A stretch of DNA of 64,000 nt from Paenibacillus sp. FSL H7-0357 (GCF_000758525.1 NZ_CP009241.1:186001-250000); one strand, 5' to 3'; shown: positions 1 to 8,700, counted from the stretch's first letter. Notes: generated from the sequence alone by a model not told the origin. Translations and numbers: made by a program.

Positions 1-2556
1 ACTTCGAAAAGTCCGTCCGGCGGGCGGATGGAAGGCGAAGTGGTGCGGATCGTGAAAAGAGGTGTGCTCCAGACTGTTGGGGTATTCCAAAGCCTGGAGA
101 CCTACGGTTTTGTGCTGCCGGATGACAAGCGGATTAACCGCGATATCTTTATTCCGAAGCAGTCCTTTATGGGAGCGGTCGACGGCGAGAAGGTTGTGGT
201 CCGCATTGTAAATTACCCGGAAGGCCGCGCTGCGGCTGAAGGGGAAATCATTGAAATCCTGGGACATAAGGACGACCCGGGTGTTGATATTTTATCCGTA
301 ATCCGTAAGCACCAGCTGCCTGAGGCTTTCCCGTCTGAAGTGATGACCGAAGCGGAGCAGGCGCCGGATTCCATTACCGATGAAGAAATTATCCAGCAGG
401 GACGCCGCGATTTGCGCGGGCTCAACATTGTCACCATCGACGGTGAGGATGCCAAGGATCTGGATGATGCGGTCAATGTGGAACGGCTGGAGAATGGGCA
501 TTACAAGCTGGGCGTTCATATCGCCGACGTCGGCTATTATGTGCGCGAAGGTTCGGAGCTCGACAAGGAAGCTTATGACCGCGGATGCAGCGTGTATCTG
601 GTGGACCGGGTGATTCCGATGTTGCCGCACCGTCTCTCTAACGGGATTTGCAGTTTGAACCCGCAGGTGGACCGGTTGACGATGTCCTGTGAGATGGAAT
701 TTAATGAGCATATGAAGGTCGTGAAGCATGATGTCTTTACGAGTGTAATCCGTACCAAAGAAAGAATGACTTACTCCAATGTCCGCAAAATCGTCGAAGA
801 CGAAGATCCGGAGCTGCTGGAGCGGTACAGTCCGCTGATCGGGGATTTCCGTCTGATGAAGGAACTGGCCATGAAGCTGCGCGATGCGCGGATGCGGCGG
901 GGAGCGGTTGATTTTGACTTTGAAGAAAGCAAGATCATTGTCGACGAGAACGGCAAAGCTGTTGATATCGTAAAACGTGAGCGTTCAGTAGCCGAGCAAA
1001 TTATCGAAGAGTTCATGCTGGCGGCCAATGAGACGGTAGCCGAGCATTTCCACTGGCTAAAAGTGCCGTTCCTCTACCGGATTCATGAAGATCCGGATCC
1101 GGAGAAGCTGCAGAACTTTATGGCCTTTGCCGCCAATTTCGGCTACCACGTCAAGGGACGCGGCAATTCTGTCCACCCGCGCGCGCTGCAGAGCCTGCTG
1201 GAGGACATTCAAGGCACCAAGGAGCAGACAGTCATCAGCACGATGATGCTGCGCTCCATGAAGCAGGCTAAGTATGATGCGGAGAGCACGGGCCATTTTG
1301 GACTTGCGGCGGAATATTATTCCCACTTCACATCGCCGATCCGCCGGTACCCGGACCTTGTCATTCACCGCGTGATGCGTGAGGTGATCGAGAACGGCGG
1401 AGCCCTAAGCCAGAAGCGTCATGATTACCTGTCCAGCCGGATGCCTGACATCGCGCAGCAGTCCTCTGAACGCGAACGCGTAGCAGTGGAAGCAGAGCGT
1501 GATACGGAGCAGCTGAAGAAAGCGGAATATATGCAGGATAAGGTCGGCGAGGAATTCGAGGCGATGATCAGCAGTGTAACCAGCTTCGGCATGTTCATCG
1601 AGCTGGAAAATACCGTCGAAGGTTTAATCCGTATCAGCGCGCTTAGCGATGATTACTACCACTTCGACGAAGCTCATATGGCGCTCATTGGCGAGCGCAC
1701 CTCCAAGGTGTTCCGCATTGGCGATGAGGTGAAGATCCGCGTCGCCAAGGTCAACATGGACGACCACACGATCGACTTCGAGCTGGTCGACATGAAGCCG
1801 CGTGCGGCGGGCGAGCACCGCAGCTATAGCGGACGCGGCGGTAAAGGCGGCCGTCCTGGCACCGGCGGCTTCAGCAAGCCGTCCGGTGGAAAAGCCGGCG
1901 GCAAGGGCCGCACCGGCGGTAAAGGCAAGCCCGGCGCTGTCGGAGCGGGCAAGGGCAAACCCGGCGGCGCACTGAACGCCGGCAGAGGCAAGTCCGGCGC
2001 GGTGGGAACCGGCGCCTGGGAAGCGCCGCGCACAGACGCGGCGGCCGGTAGCGGCGCGCCTGCAGGCGGACGCGCCAAGCGTGGCAGCGGCGGCCCTGCA
2101 GAGGCCGCACGCCGGGCTTACGCCGCCCTGAACGGCGAAGCGGGCGGCAGCAGTGCGCCGCGCGAGCGCAGCGGCGGGGGACGTGGCCGCGGCGGAGAGG
2201 CCGGAGGCGGTGCCGGGGGACGCGGCATCAGCTTCGGCTTCGGCTCAGGCAAGGGCGGCTACGGCGCGCCAGCCGGCGGCGCAGGCGAGCAAGGTGCCGG
2301 CGAGCTGCGCGGCGTTGACGCGAACACCCGGTTCAGCAGCCGGGAGGATCGCGGGTTCGAGAGCCGCAGCGGAAGCACAGAAGGCAAGAATAAAGGCCGC
2401 CGCAAGAAGAACAAGAGCGGCGTGTTCATTGGCCCTTCCGTGACTCCAGGCAACGTGGAGACCTCCGACAAAGTAGCCGCTAAGCGCAGCGACAAAGGCA
2501 GCAATGCGGAAGGCGCAGTACGCCGAAAGAAAAAGAAGAAAAAACCTCAGGAGTAA
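1..2556 (+). CDS. rnr: Ribonuclease R, 5'-truncated by window edge
   Basis: 3'-to-5' exoribonuclease of the RNB family, which degrades structured RNA and acts in RNA quality control. The frame is open from base 1, so the true start (cold-shock domains) lies outside the window; the ATG at 28 is internal. Visible: the end of a cold-shock/OB region, the RNB catalytic core with the acidic motif [12 protein letters not shown] near codon 145 of the visible frame, and an S1 domain (about residues 500-590, [18 protein letters not shown]). After the S1 domain comes a roughly 250-residue tail (from about base 1800) very rich in Gly, Ala, Lys and Arg, ending in a lysine run. Basic tails are known in RNase R, but this one is unusually long. 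It lies upstream of smpB and ssrA, the classic arrangement, and RNase R works with tmRNA in clearing defective mRNA. Confidence 0.95.
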   Translation, partial: TSKSPSGGRMEGEVVRIVKRGVLQTVGVFQSLETYGFVLPDDKRINRDIFIPKQSFMGAVDGEKVVVRIVNYPEGRAAAEGEIIEILGHKDDPGVDILSVIRKHQLPEAFPSEVMTEAEQAPDSITDEEIIQQGRRDLRGLNIVTIDGEDAKDLDDAVNVERLENGHYKLGVHIADVGYYVREGSELDKEAYDRGCSVYLVDRVIPMLPHRLSNGICSLNPQVDRLTMSCEMEFNEHMKVVKHDVFTSVIRTKERMTYSNVRKIVEDEDPELLERYSPLIGDFRLMKELAMKLRDARMRRGAVDFDFEESKIIVDENGKAVDIVKRERSVAEQIIEEFMLAANETVAEHFHWLKVPFLYRIHEDPDPEKLQNFMAFAANFGYHVKGRGNSVHPRALQSLLEDIQGTKEQTVISTMMLRSMKQAKYDAESTGHFGLAAEYYSHFTSPIRRYPDLVIHRVMREVIENGGALSQKRHDYLSSRMPDIAQQSSERERVAVEAERDTEQLKKAEYMQDKVGEEFEAMISSVTSFGMFIELENTVEGLIRISALSDDYYHFDEAHMALIGERTSKVFRIGDEVKIRVAKVNMDDHTIDFELVDMKPRAAGEHRSYSGRGGKGGRPGTGGFSKPSGGKAGGKGRTGGKGKPGAVGAGKGKPGGALNAGRGKSGAVGTGAWEAPRTDAAAGSGAPAGGRAKRGSGGPAEAARRAYAALNGEAGGSSAPRERSGGGRGRGGEAGGGAGGRGISFGFGSGKGGYGAPAGGAGEQGAGELRGVDANTRFSSREDRGFESRSGSTEGKNKGRRKKNKSGVFIGPSVTPGNVETSDKVAAKRSDKGSNAEGAVRRKKKKKKPQE

Positions 2557-2571
2557 GCTGAGATGATGAAG

Positions 2572-2605
2572 GCGCTGTTCCCCTTGAAGGGAGCAGCGCT
2601 TTTTT
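2572..2605 (+). terminator. Rho-independent terminator after rnr
   Basis: An 11-bp stem (GCGCTGTTCCC with GGGAGCAGCGC, one G-T pair), a short loop and a run of six T. It lies 16 bp after the rnr stop. Confidence 0.85.
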
Positions 2606-2832
2606 GCTAATAAAGAATTTTATGTTCGGGGTTCCCCGCAAAAGGAATGCATAAACTTCCAATTCAAAATCTCCCTACACTGGGATTAACGTCATCCCAT
2701 TTATATCCTACATGGTGTTGGGCCAGGCTGTATTTTCTATTTATCCATCATATTGTATATAAATTATCTCCAAGGCGGGACTTACTGACATACATATGTC
2801 AAAATGCCTGGTGGAGAATGGGCGCTACTTCC

Positions 2833-2862
2833 TTGCGTTCCCCGGAGCGCTTTTGATACAAT
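2833..2862 (+). promoter_or_regulatory. Possible sigma-A promoter for smpB
   Basis: TTGCGT, an 18-bp spacer and TACAAT, about 90 bp before the smpB start. The rest of 2606-2940 shows no gene. The -35 match is only moderate. Confidence 0.35.
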
Positions 2863-2953
2863 AAAGATCTGACGTTTGGATAATCAAACTTACCTGCTTG
2901 TTAAGGCGATCTGATTATCTCTGCCTAGGAATACGATTCAAGGAGTGACTCTC

Positions 2954-3433
2954 ATGGGTAAAAAAGCAGACGGGAAAGTGCTCGCCCAGAACAAAAAAGC
3001 TTCCCATGATTATTACATCGAGGACACTTACGAAGCTGGCTTGGTGCTGACCGGCACAGAAATCAAGTCGCTGCGTAATGGACGCGCGAATATTGGCGAT
3101 GCTTTTGCGACGATTCGAAACGGTGAGATTTTCGTGCACAACATGCATATCAGCCCTTTTGAACAAGGGAACCGCTCCAATCCTACCGACCCGACGCGTA
3201 CGCGCAAGCTGCTGATGCATAAAGAGCAGATTCACAAGCTGCTGGGACAGTCCAAGCGTGAGGGATTCACTATCGTGCCGCTGAAGGTGTACGTCCGCAA
3301 CGGATACGCCAAGCTGCTGATCGGCCTCGGTAAAGGGAAGAAAGAGTACGACAAACGCGATTCCGCCGCAAAACGTGATGCTCAGCGCGATATCCAGCGT
3401 GTGCTGCGCGACAAGCAAAAGATCGCAAGATAA
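2954..3433 (+). CDS. smpB: SsrA-binding protein SmpB
   Basis: Partner of tmRNA in trans-translation: it binds the tRNA-like domain of SsrA RNA and brings it to stalled ribosomes. The 159-aa product has the usual family length. It carries the N-terminal beta-barrel sequence ([37 protein letters not shown]) and the basic C-terminal tail ([16 protein letters not shown]) that is helical in the ribosomal A site. The ATG at 2954 is chosen because CAAGGAG ends 8 bases before it; a GTG at 2945 in the same frame would overlap the ribosome binding site. It lies between rnr and ssrA, as in many Firmicutes. Confidence 0.97.
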   Translation: MGKKADGKVLAQNKKASHDYYIEDTYEAGLVLTGTEIKSLRNGRANIGDAFATIRNGEIFVHNMHISPFEQGNRSNPTDPTRTRKLLMHKEQIHKLLGQSKREGFTIVPLKVYVRNGYAKLLIGLGKGKKEYDKRDSAAKRDAQRDIQRVLRDKQKIAR

Positions 3434-3491
3434 GCCCGGGCAGGAGAATGCCCAATGTTCCAGATTCCACCTTCAATTCCTTTAACCTTCG

Positions 3492-3520
3492 TGTTAAAGT
3501 GTTGATAAATGTGCTATACT
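3492..3520 (+). promoter_or_regulatory. Likely ssrA promoter
   Basis: TGTTAA, a 17-bp spacer and TATACT, about 107 bp upstream of the mature tmRNA 5' end. That leaves room for a 5' leader removed by processing. The -10 box is good and the -35 box weak. Confidence 0.4.
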
Positions 3521-3626
3521 GTGTAAGTAAAGCTTAATGCTTCTTTGCAGTCTTCTTGAAGAAGAGACTGTGGATCGGATCACTTTTGCTCGCTGGTCCG
3601 CTTAATCCGAAGCGCCCTTTTAATGA

Positions 3627-3988
3627 GGGGCCGTTCTTGGATTCGACGGGGGTAGTTCGAGCATGAGTAGCGAGTAGTGGGGACGCGTCCGCTTCATCAA
3701 CGCTAAAGCCTATTAAACGGCAAACAACAAACAAACTACGCTTTCGCAGCCTAAGAAACTGTGTGCGTGCTTCTACCCTGCATCGCCCATGTGACAGGGA
3801 TAGGGGCTAACAAGTAGTGGGATACGCTGTCTCATCTCCGCCTGCGGTGAGCTGAAGAAGACAATCAGGCTGACCCGAAGGGGACCCGGTTACGGGGGGC
3901 TTCTAGGGTGACATCAAATCCGTGACTACACTCGTAGAAGCTTATGTGCCGTTATCTTCGGACAGGGGTTCGAATCCCCTCGGCTCCA
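3627..3988 (+). ncRNA. ssrA: Transfer-messenger RNA (tmRNA)
   Basis: The 362-nt RNA rescues stalled ribosomes and tags the nascent peptide for proteolysis. The 5' end GGGGCCG pairs with CGGCTCC before the encoded terminal A (CCA at 3986-3988). The T-arm GGTTCGAATCC and the conserved 5' segment GTTCTTGGATTCGACGGGGG are present. The tag frame starts at GGC 3719 and ends at TAA 3752-3754, encoding GKQQTNYAFAA after the alanine carried by the RNA itself. The tag ends in -FAA, not the commoner -LAA. A terminator follows at once. The 3' end looks like an integration target (see the repeat entries). Confidence 0.97.
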
Positions 3989-4029
3989 TATGGAGTATCA
4001 GTGAAGACACCTTTAGGGGTGTCTTTTTT
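3979..4029 (+). repeat. Att-like direct repeat, left copy (ssrA 3' end plus terminator)
   Basis: This 51-bp stretch runs from the last bases of tmRNA (CTCGGCTCCAT) through the terminator. It recurs ungapped at 9582-9632 with 43 of 51 positions the same by hand count. The two copies flank the decayed region 3990-9581, as expected when an element integrates into the 3' end of ssrA and carries a replacement 3' end. Confidence 0.55.
4004..4029 (+). terminator. Terminator after ssrA
   Basis: Stem AAGACACC/GGTGTCTT with a short loop, then a T run. It belongs to the GACACC/GGTGTC terminator family found at several other places in this window. Confidence 0.85.
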
Positions 4030-4245
4030 GTATGCCAACCTATTTAGTTCTTTTGCTCCTCCCAAGAGTTTGTCCAAACCGGGGGAGCAAATGATGGGGA
4101 GTCAATTCATTTTAAGCAGATTTTGGTTTTATGACGTAAATAGATAATTTTAATTAATTTAGCTTTATTAAACATATGACTATCGTGATATTTTGTTTTA
4201 TGTTAATATTTTGATGTTATCAAGCTGAGACAAAGGGGTATTTTT

Positions 4246-5799
4246 ATGCTAAGAGGGCTTCATAAAACTTTATATATTCTTCTTACTTTATTTATTGGAT
4301 TGTTAATTGTTTCATCTTTCTTTATCAGAGCAGAGTATAATTATGTGGCATACGGTGATGTTCCCATTTTACAAGCACAACGATTAATTCCATTTCTTTT
4401 TCTAGTTATTGTGCTTGCTATTATAGGTGTTCTACTTTATAAACTATGTTTGAAGCTTAATACATACAGTGCAAAAATAATTATTCCTGTCGTGTTATCA
4501 TTATCTTTTATTTTGCAATTATCAATTGTTCTTTTATTCCCAAGAATGCCGACAGATGACTCACAAATGGTAATTGAACTTGCTTTATGGATACAAACAC
4601 ATAATGACTATTCATCTTTTCAAGACACTGGGTATTTGCATATGTACCCTTTTAACTTTTCAACAGTAATGTATTTAAAAACTTTGTTGGAGCTATTTCC
4701 AAATCTAAATTATGTTTTGGTTTTTAAAATCTTTAATATTTTATTTACTCTCGTAACTACATTAATGACTTATTTAATATACAAACAATTGAATAACAAG
4801 CAGCATAACAACGAGTATGGAATTCTAATATTTGCAGCTACCTTTATACCGGCATTGTTTACTAATAACCTCATTTATAATGATATTATTTCTACTGCCT
4901 TTCTAACTAGCGCACTTTATTTTTCTATTAGGTTTATAAAAGGTAAAGAAATAAAACACATAATATTTGCAGCCGTTCTTTTAGCTATAGGAAATTATTT
5001 TAGAAGTATAGGTGTTATATTTCTCATCGCCATTATAATATGTATTTTGTTGAGTGTTCAAAAAATTGGATTTAAAAAATTATTACTTTCATTTTTTATA
5101 CTGGGAATACTATTTAATAGTCCAAATTGGATACAGGCTATAGCATTAAAATCGACAGGTCAAGTAACTGAATCTGTAAATAAGAATTCTGCTCCTGTAC
5201 ATATGTGGTTGAATATGGGGATTAATTTAGAGAGTTTTGGATTTTATGATAATGGAGAAAGTTTTAATATTTACCAAAATCAAGCTAACAGGGACAAAGC
5301 AGAAAGCACCAAAATATTCAAGGAGTCTATTGAAAAAAAGTTGCGTGATTACAAATTTACGGATCTTGCTAAAATGTATTATAAAAAGGTTTTATGGACA
5401 TGGACAGAAGGTACTTATCAACTTGAACGATACGGTATCAGTAACAGCGGCACTTCCGATACGGGACAAAGTATAATTGGCGGGTATAGTTACAAAACTT
5501 TTGCAACTGATTTATTCGATGGACAATCTAATTTTAGAAGTAAAACTTTATGGATTGTATACGTTATGAATTTTATTATGTATATATTTATTTTTATTAA
5601 ATTAATAGGAAGTATAAAAAACAAGCAATTTAATGAGGTTTCATTAGTCTTAATAATTTTAGGATTTGTTGGTTTTTATATTTTGTGGGAAATTAAATCA
5701 CGATATATTTATCCGATCTACCCTATACTAATTATTTTATCTTATATGGGATTAAGTGGTTTCCATAAATGGCTAATTTCGATCTTTCCATCGAAGTAA
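4246..5799 (+). CDS. Polytopic membrane protein, GT-C-type glycosyltransferase-like
   Basis: The 517-aa integral membrane protein has about ten or more hydrophobic segments. Between TM2-3 and the next segments lies an extracytoplasmic stretch with PTDDSQM and YPFNF, followed by NYFRSIG between membrane helices. This layout (acidic pair in the first large loop, many TMs) resembles PMT/ArnT-like (GT39-type) enzymes that use polyprenyl-phosphate sugars, but no signature is decisive. The ATG at 4246 follows AAAGGGG. Base composition is far more AT-rich than the neighbours (roughly 30% GC by eye), which suggests horizontal acquisition. It is the only intact large gene in the region downstream of ssrA. 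A role in surface glycosylation is an inference. Confidence 0.6.
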   Translation: MLRGLHKTLYILLTLFIGLLIVSSFFIRAEYNYVAYGDVPILQAQRLIPFLFLVIVLAIIGVLLYKLCLKLNTYSAKIIIPVVLSLSFILQLSIVLLFPRMPTDDSQMVIELALWIQTHNDYSSFQDTGYLHMYPFNFSTVMYLKTLLELFPNLNYVLVFKIFNILFTLVTTLMTYLIYKQLNNKQHNNEYGILIFAATFIPALFTNNLIYNDIISTAFLTSALYFSIRFIKGKEIKHIIFAAVLLAIGNYFRSIGVIFLIAIIICILLSVQKIGFKKLLLSFFILGILFNSPNWIQAIALKSTGQVTESVNKNSAPVHMWLNMGINLESFGFYDNGESFNIYQNQANRDKAESTKIFKESIEKKLRDYKFTDLAKMYYKKVLWTWTEGTYQLERYGISNSGTSDTGQSIIGGYSYKTFATDLFDGQSNFRSKTLWIVYVMNFIMYIFIFIKLIGSIKNKQFNEVSLVLIILGFVGFYILWEIKSRYIYPIYPILIILSYMGLSGFHKWLISIFPSK

Positions 5800-5840
5800 C
5801 TTGTGATTTCAAATCATTTTATTAATTCTGTTCATTCGTG

Positions 5841-5917
5841 CGCAAGAAGACGGCGGTGGGCGAGTATGGCGAGCAGGAGATTACTATTCCCCGGGATCGA
5901 AACACCCTCAGTTTGTA
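5841..5917 (+). pseudogene. IS256/Mutator-family transposase fragment
   Basis: About 24 codons read RKKTAVGEYGEQEITIPRDR and then a stop. This resembles the conserved (K)KTV.S.YG...L.VPRDR block near the N-terminal third of IS256-family transposases. Nothing else of the transposase is visible on either side, so this is a short remnant. Confidence 0.45.
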
Positions 5918-5962
5918 GAACCCCTTTCCCAGCAAGGATTTTTTGGGGAAAGGGGTTCTACA
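5914..5962. repeat. Perfect 17-bp inverted repeat
   Basis: TGTAGAACCCCTTTCCC at 5914-5930 is perfectly complementary to 5946-5962, with a 15-base loop. It lies between the transposase remnant and the helicase remnant. It could be a bidirectional terminator or a small palindromic repeat; on the plus strand it is followed by CGTCTTTTCC, not a clean T run. Confidence 0.6.
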
Positions 5963-5986
5963 CGTCTTTTCCATTGTATTAAAACG

Positions 5987-6479
5987 TTACAGCTCCGCTC
6001 CCTTATATCCCATCTTCCGATAACCTTTCACTCTTTTCTTGAACATCGCCATTAACATAGGGACCTGAAGTCGATATAATCATATATTTTTACTTCTTCT
6101 TTATTCACATGACTTCGGTGCAAGCGGCCCGCGTATTGCTGCAAGGTGCCTGACCAAGAGATAGGATGGACAAGGAACAAGGTATCCAGTCTGGCATCAT
6201 CGAAGCCTTCGCCTATCAATTTTCCGGTAGCGATAACCACACGTTCTTGATCATCTGGAATAGAGGAAATTTGGGCCCGTAGAGCCTCTCTCTGTTTTTT
6301 TTCATTCTGCCTCTAAGCACAATTTTGTTTTTCGCAAAAGACTGCAATCTCTCTGCAAAATATTCAGCATGAGCGGTTCGTTCAACCAGCAGCAGCGGAG
6401 AGCGGCCTTCATCCAGGCAGGTAAGCAAATCGTCAAAAATAAGAGTATTACGTTCCTCAACCGGAAGGAGATCATCATA
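5987..6479 (-). pseudogene. C-terminal remnant of a SF2 helicase, TOTE-system type
   Basis: Three minus-strand frames together spell the C-terminal third of a DEAD/DEAH helicase: PLLLVERTAHAEYFAERL, then VIATGKLIGEGFDD, then QQYAGRLHR (motif VI), and finally KKRVKGYRKMGYKGAEL with a stop at 5987-5989. Frameshifts lie near 6055-6065 and around 6240-6300, and the N-terminal two thirds are missing. The C-terminal wording matches large proteins annotated as TOTE conflict system primase-helicases. This identification rests on memory of that family. No intact partner gene is present. Confidence 0.6.
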
Positions 6480-7025
6480 ATGCTGAAACTAAAAAACTCA
6501 ACCATTAAAAAACATTAGAACAATCTTACGAGGGAAGAACTTGAAGCTGAAATCTTGAATATGGCCAAGAAATACCCGATCATTCAGGAGCATTATTTTT
6601 CAGTGTTATTTCCTGATCAAGGGGAGGTCTTAGCCAAGTACAAGAAAATTATTTAGAAGGAATTCGGCCATCATAAGGGGGAGATTTTGCGGTACCCGAT
6701 TATGAAGAAAGCAATAAAGGACTTTAGTAATGTTTCAAACAATAAGGAGCAAATTGCTGAAATCATGGTTTTTACAGTGGAATGTGGAGTGGACTTCAAG
6801 CTTTCATTTGGAGACATTGATCAAAAATTTTACCATACTATAGCAAGCATATATGAACAAGCCTTAAAGCACATTGTAGACAATCAATTAGAAGACAAGT
6901 TTGTAGGTCGATGCAACCGATTAATGCTGAGCAGTCAGGATATTGGCTGGGGTTTTGGATTTGATATGATGGATTCGTATAATGACTATTTAGGACATTT
7001 GGATGAAGAAGAAGACTTTGAGTAG
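6480..7025 (+). pseudogene. DUF6155-family gene interrupted by two TAG codons
   Basis: A single frame of 182 codons (stop included) runs from ATG 6480 to TAG 7023-7025. It resembles DUF6155: KKHxNNLTREELEAEILNMA, then FPDQGEVLAKYKKII, and near the end DIGWGFGF. It is broken only by TAG at 6516-6518 and TAG at 6654-6656. GGAAGGAG precedes the ATG. The function of the family is unknown to me. The downstream part (ATG 6687, 112 codons) could still be translated. The context is full of broken genes, so decay is the simplest reading; suppression of amber codons cannot be excluded from sequence alone. Confidence 0.55.
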
Positions 7026-7083
7026 CTTATACGGACGAATTATTTAACCGTAAAAATCGAAATCCGAGTGAGCTGTTATCCTA

Positions 7084-7281
7084 ATGCTTCCCCAGAGGAA
7101 AGAATTGCAACGGTTATTGAAAAGGGCCAATCAGCATGCAGTCGCAGAAGCCAAAAAGGCTGGAGCATCCATTTATTATATAAAAGATGGCAAGCGGATA
7201 CGTGAAGACGCCACCGGGCAAAAATTCGAGATTACTTACGATGTAGCCGGAAATCGCACTGAGCTTGTTAGTCATGACTAA
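7084..7281 (+). CDS. Small protein preceding a zeta-toxin-like remnant (possible antitoxin)
   Basis: The 65-aa protein is highly charged, with an N-terminal amphipathic helix (RKELQRLLKRANQHAVAEAKKAG) followed by a short beta-type segment (IYYIKDGKRI, KFEITYDVAGN). I do not recognise the family. Its stop overlaps the ATG of the next frame by the CATGACTAA arrangement, which signals translational coupling. The next frame begins like a P-loop kinase of the zeta-toxin type, so an antitoxin or cognate small-partner role is inferred from position only. No clear ribosome binding site is visible before 7084, so the start is uncertain. Confidence 0.5.
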   Translation: MLPQRKELQRLLKRANQHAVAEAKKAGASIYYIKDGKRIREDATGQKFEITYDVAGNRTELVSHD

Positions 7282-7405
7282 AACGGAGTCTGTAATGATG
7301 ATTTTTGCTGGCACTAATAGACCCGGGGAAAGTATGAAGATATCAAGGAATGAGGTACAATTAACAAATTCTAGAATCCCTATACAGATAAAGATGATCC
7401 ACTAG
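7274..7405 (+). pseudogene. N-terminal remnant of a zeta-toxin-like P-loop kinase
   Basis: The frame from ATG 7274 reads MTKTESVMMIFAGTNRPGES before homology is lost, and it stops at 7403-7405. Zeta toxins and related kinases start with a strand followed by AGxNGAGKST. Here the P-loop is changed (GTNRPGES, Lys to Glu), so the product would be inactive. It overlaps the preceding small gene by 8 bases. Confidence 0.45.
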
Positions 7406-7828
7406 ATAAACAATCCATTCGTTCCTGAAGAACGAGCAGTATCATAATGTGTTTCACCTGCGGGAAGACCGGACTGGGATATCTTTGATTGATGGCATTG
7501 AGGTCCATTTCTTGGAGCTGCCGAAACTGGATGAGTTTAGCGTTCCATCTGAGGGCGGATTGATCATTTGGCTGTTGTTTATGAGTGGTATTGGGAGGTG
7601 CTAAAAATGAATGAGCCGGGTTTGGAGAAGGCGATGGAAATCTTGCAATATTTGCAGGATTCAGACGCCAGACGGTTGTATGAGGCCAGACAGTAGTATT
7701 TGCATGATGAGGCATCTATGCTTGGAAGTGCAAAAATGGCAGGTATAAAGAAGGTAGCAAAGAACATGCTGACCTTGAATCTGGACATAGCGACCATTGC
7801 AAAAGCCACTGGACTAACGGAGCAGTAA
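7386..7828 (+). pseudogene. Rpn/PD-(D/E)XK transposase-nuclease remnant, copy 1
   Basis: Pieces in different frames match the C-terminal half of Rpn-family (recombination-promoting nuclease) proteins: HLREDRTGISLIDGIEVHFLELPKLDE, MNEPGLEKAMEILQYLQD, and a tail ending KATGLTEQ-stop at 7826-7828. It is closely similar to the copy at 8800-9286. Several frameshifts and one internal TAG (in the place of the Lys codon of DARRLYEARQKY) make it non-functional. The nuclease catalytic N-terminus is missing. Confidence 0.6.
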
Positions 7829-7857
7829 ATTAATAGTTTGAGGAAATAGATAATTAG

Positions 7858-7890
7858 GGAGCATCCAATTGAGCGGGTGCTCCTTTCTTA
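7858..7890 (+). terminator. Terminator after Rpn remnant 1
   Basis: Stem GGAGCATCC/GGGTGCTCC with an 8-base loop, then TTTCTTA. It could serve the remnant upstream on the plus strand. Confidence 0.6.
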
Positions 7891-7918
7891 TTGAAGAAAT
7901 ATCAAGCGTTGTTATGTC

Positions 7919-8143
7919 TCAATCTTTTTCAGTATCAACCAAGTCAATAATCTCACGAATATCCTCGATATTTAAAGCCTCTGCAATTTTAACTATATGA
8001 CTGAAGCTAATACTTTCTCTCTTCCCGTTAGCTAACTCACTCAATGCTGCATGTCGAACATCGGATATTCTGGACAATTGCCGCAGCGAAATCTTATGCT
8101 TATTGGTCAATTCAGATATTTTTACTACAACTCTTTTCCCCAC
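7919..8143 (-). CDS. Small XRE-family DNA-binding regulator
   Basis: The 74-aa protein is essentially one Cro/CI-type helix-turn-helix: KISLRQLSRISDVRHAALSELANGKRESISFSHIVKIAEAL. The GTG at 8143 is preferred because GAGGGG stands 6 bases before it and the HTH then starts at the N-terminus. The longer frame to 8263 would run through the operator region. The promoter region just upstream carries two copies of an 18-bp operator-like sequence, so autoregulation is likely. It lies in the decayed accessory region and resembles phage or plasmid repressors. Confidence 0.75.
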   Translation of the reverse strand: MGKRVVVKISELTNKHKISLRQLSRISDVRHAALSELANGKRESISFSHIVKIAEALNIEDIREIIDLVDTEKD

Positions 8144-8174
8144 CTTAATCCCCTCACTTGTTCCGAGTTTTACC

Positions 8175-8234
8175 TTGACTATACGTATAAGCGTACCGTA
8201 TAATGATTTTGTACTTGGTACGTATATGCGTACC
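8175..8234 (+). promoter_or_regulatory. Forward promoter overlapped by two operator copies
   Basis: TTGACT, an 18-bp spacer and TATAAT (8175-8204) face away from the XRE gene. GGTACGTATATGCGTACC at 8217-8234 is a near-perfect palindrome. A related 18-mer at 8180-8197 differs at 3 positions and fills the promoter spacer. Binding by the adjacent XRE protein would block the forward promoter. The next forward gene is at 8431. Confidence 0.6.
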
Positions 8235-8430
8235 GAATTGAAGTTTATTATTCTTTTTTTCACAACATGGAGTAGAGAATGCCTCTAAATTTGCACTAAA
8301 ATGAGCAGGTAAATCTATTTCTACAAAAATGTATTATATTCATTGGGTAAGTTGTCTTAAATATCAAAACGTAACTGTTGACAGTAATGTATAAATGAAA
8401 CTGATTCAGTGCCCCAAAAAGGAGGCCTCC

Positions 8431-8700
8431 ATGCCAAGCATTCTCGAATCCCTATACCACGGTAGTTTGTTCCCTAACGAACACGTTATCCCCAAAGATT
8501 CTAATTATCGTCCGTTAAACAAACAGATCATCGAGTCTATAGAAACTTGGAAAAGCAAGCTGTCCGAAGGAGATTTTGAGGAACTGGAGTCTTTATTGGA
8601 GCTGTATTCGCAAGTGCAGGGGATGGATATGACGGCTGCGTTTGTGTGCGGACTCAAGACCGGAGCGGCGATGATGATTGAAATTCTAGTCGATGATTAA
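8431..8700 (+). CDS. DUF6809-family protein
   Basis: The 89-aa protein MPSILESLYHGSLFPNEHV... has a central negatively charged helix (KSKLSEGDFEELESLLELYSQVQG) and an Ala-Gly-rich C-terminus (AFVCGLKTGAAMMIEILVDD). It resembles the small DUF6809 proteins common in Paenibacillus; their function is unknown to me. The ATG at 8431 follows AAAAGGAGG, whereas the in-frame ATG at 8395 has no ribosome binding site. It may be read from the operator-controlled promoter at 8175-8204, about 220 bp upstream. Confidence 0.7.
   Translation: MPSILESLYHGSLFPNEHVIPKDSNYRPLNKQIIESIETWKSKLSEGDFEELESLLELYSQVQGMDMTAAFVCGLKTGAAMMIEILVDD

Noticed and set aside
1824-2110. Proline-rich open frames opposite the rnr tail
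   Set aside because: They result from the GC-rich Gly/Ala codons of the RNase R tail read in reverse.
2606-2940. Searched for a riboswitch or small RNA between rnr and smpB
   Set aside because: No conserved riboswitch core or stable structure with terminator was recognised.
8103-8288. Forward open frame over the operator region
   Set aside because: It runs through the promoter/operator and has no ribosome binding site.
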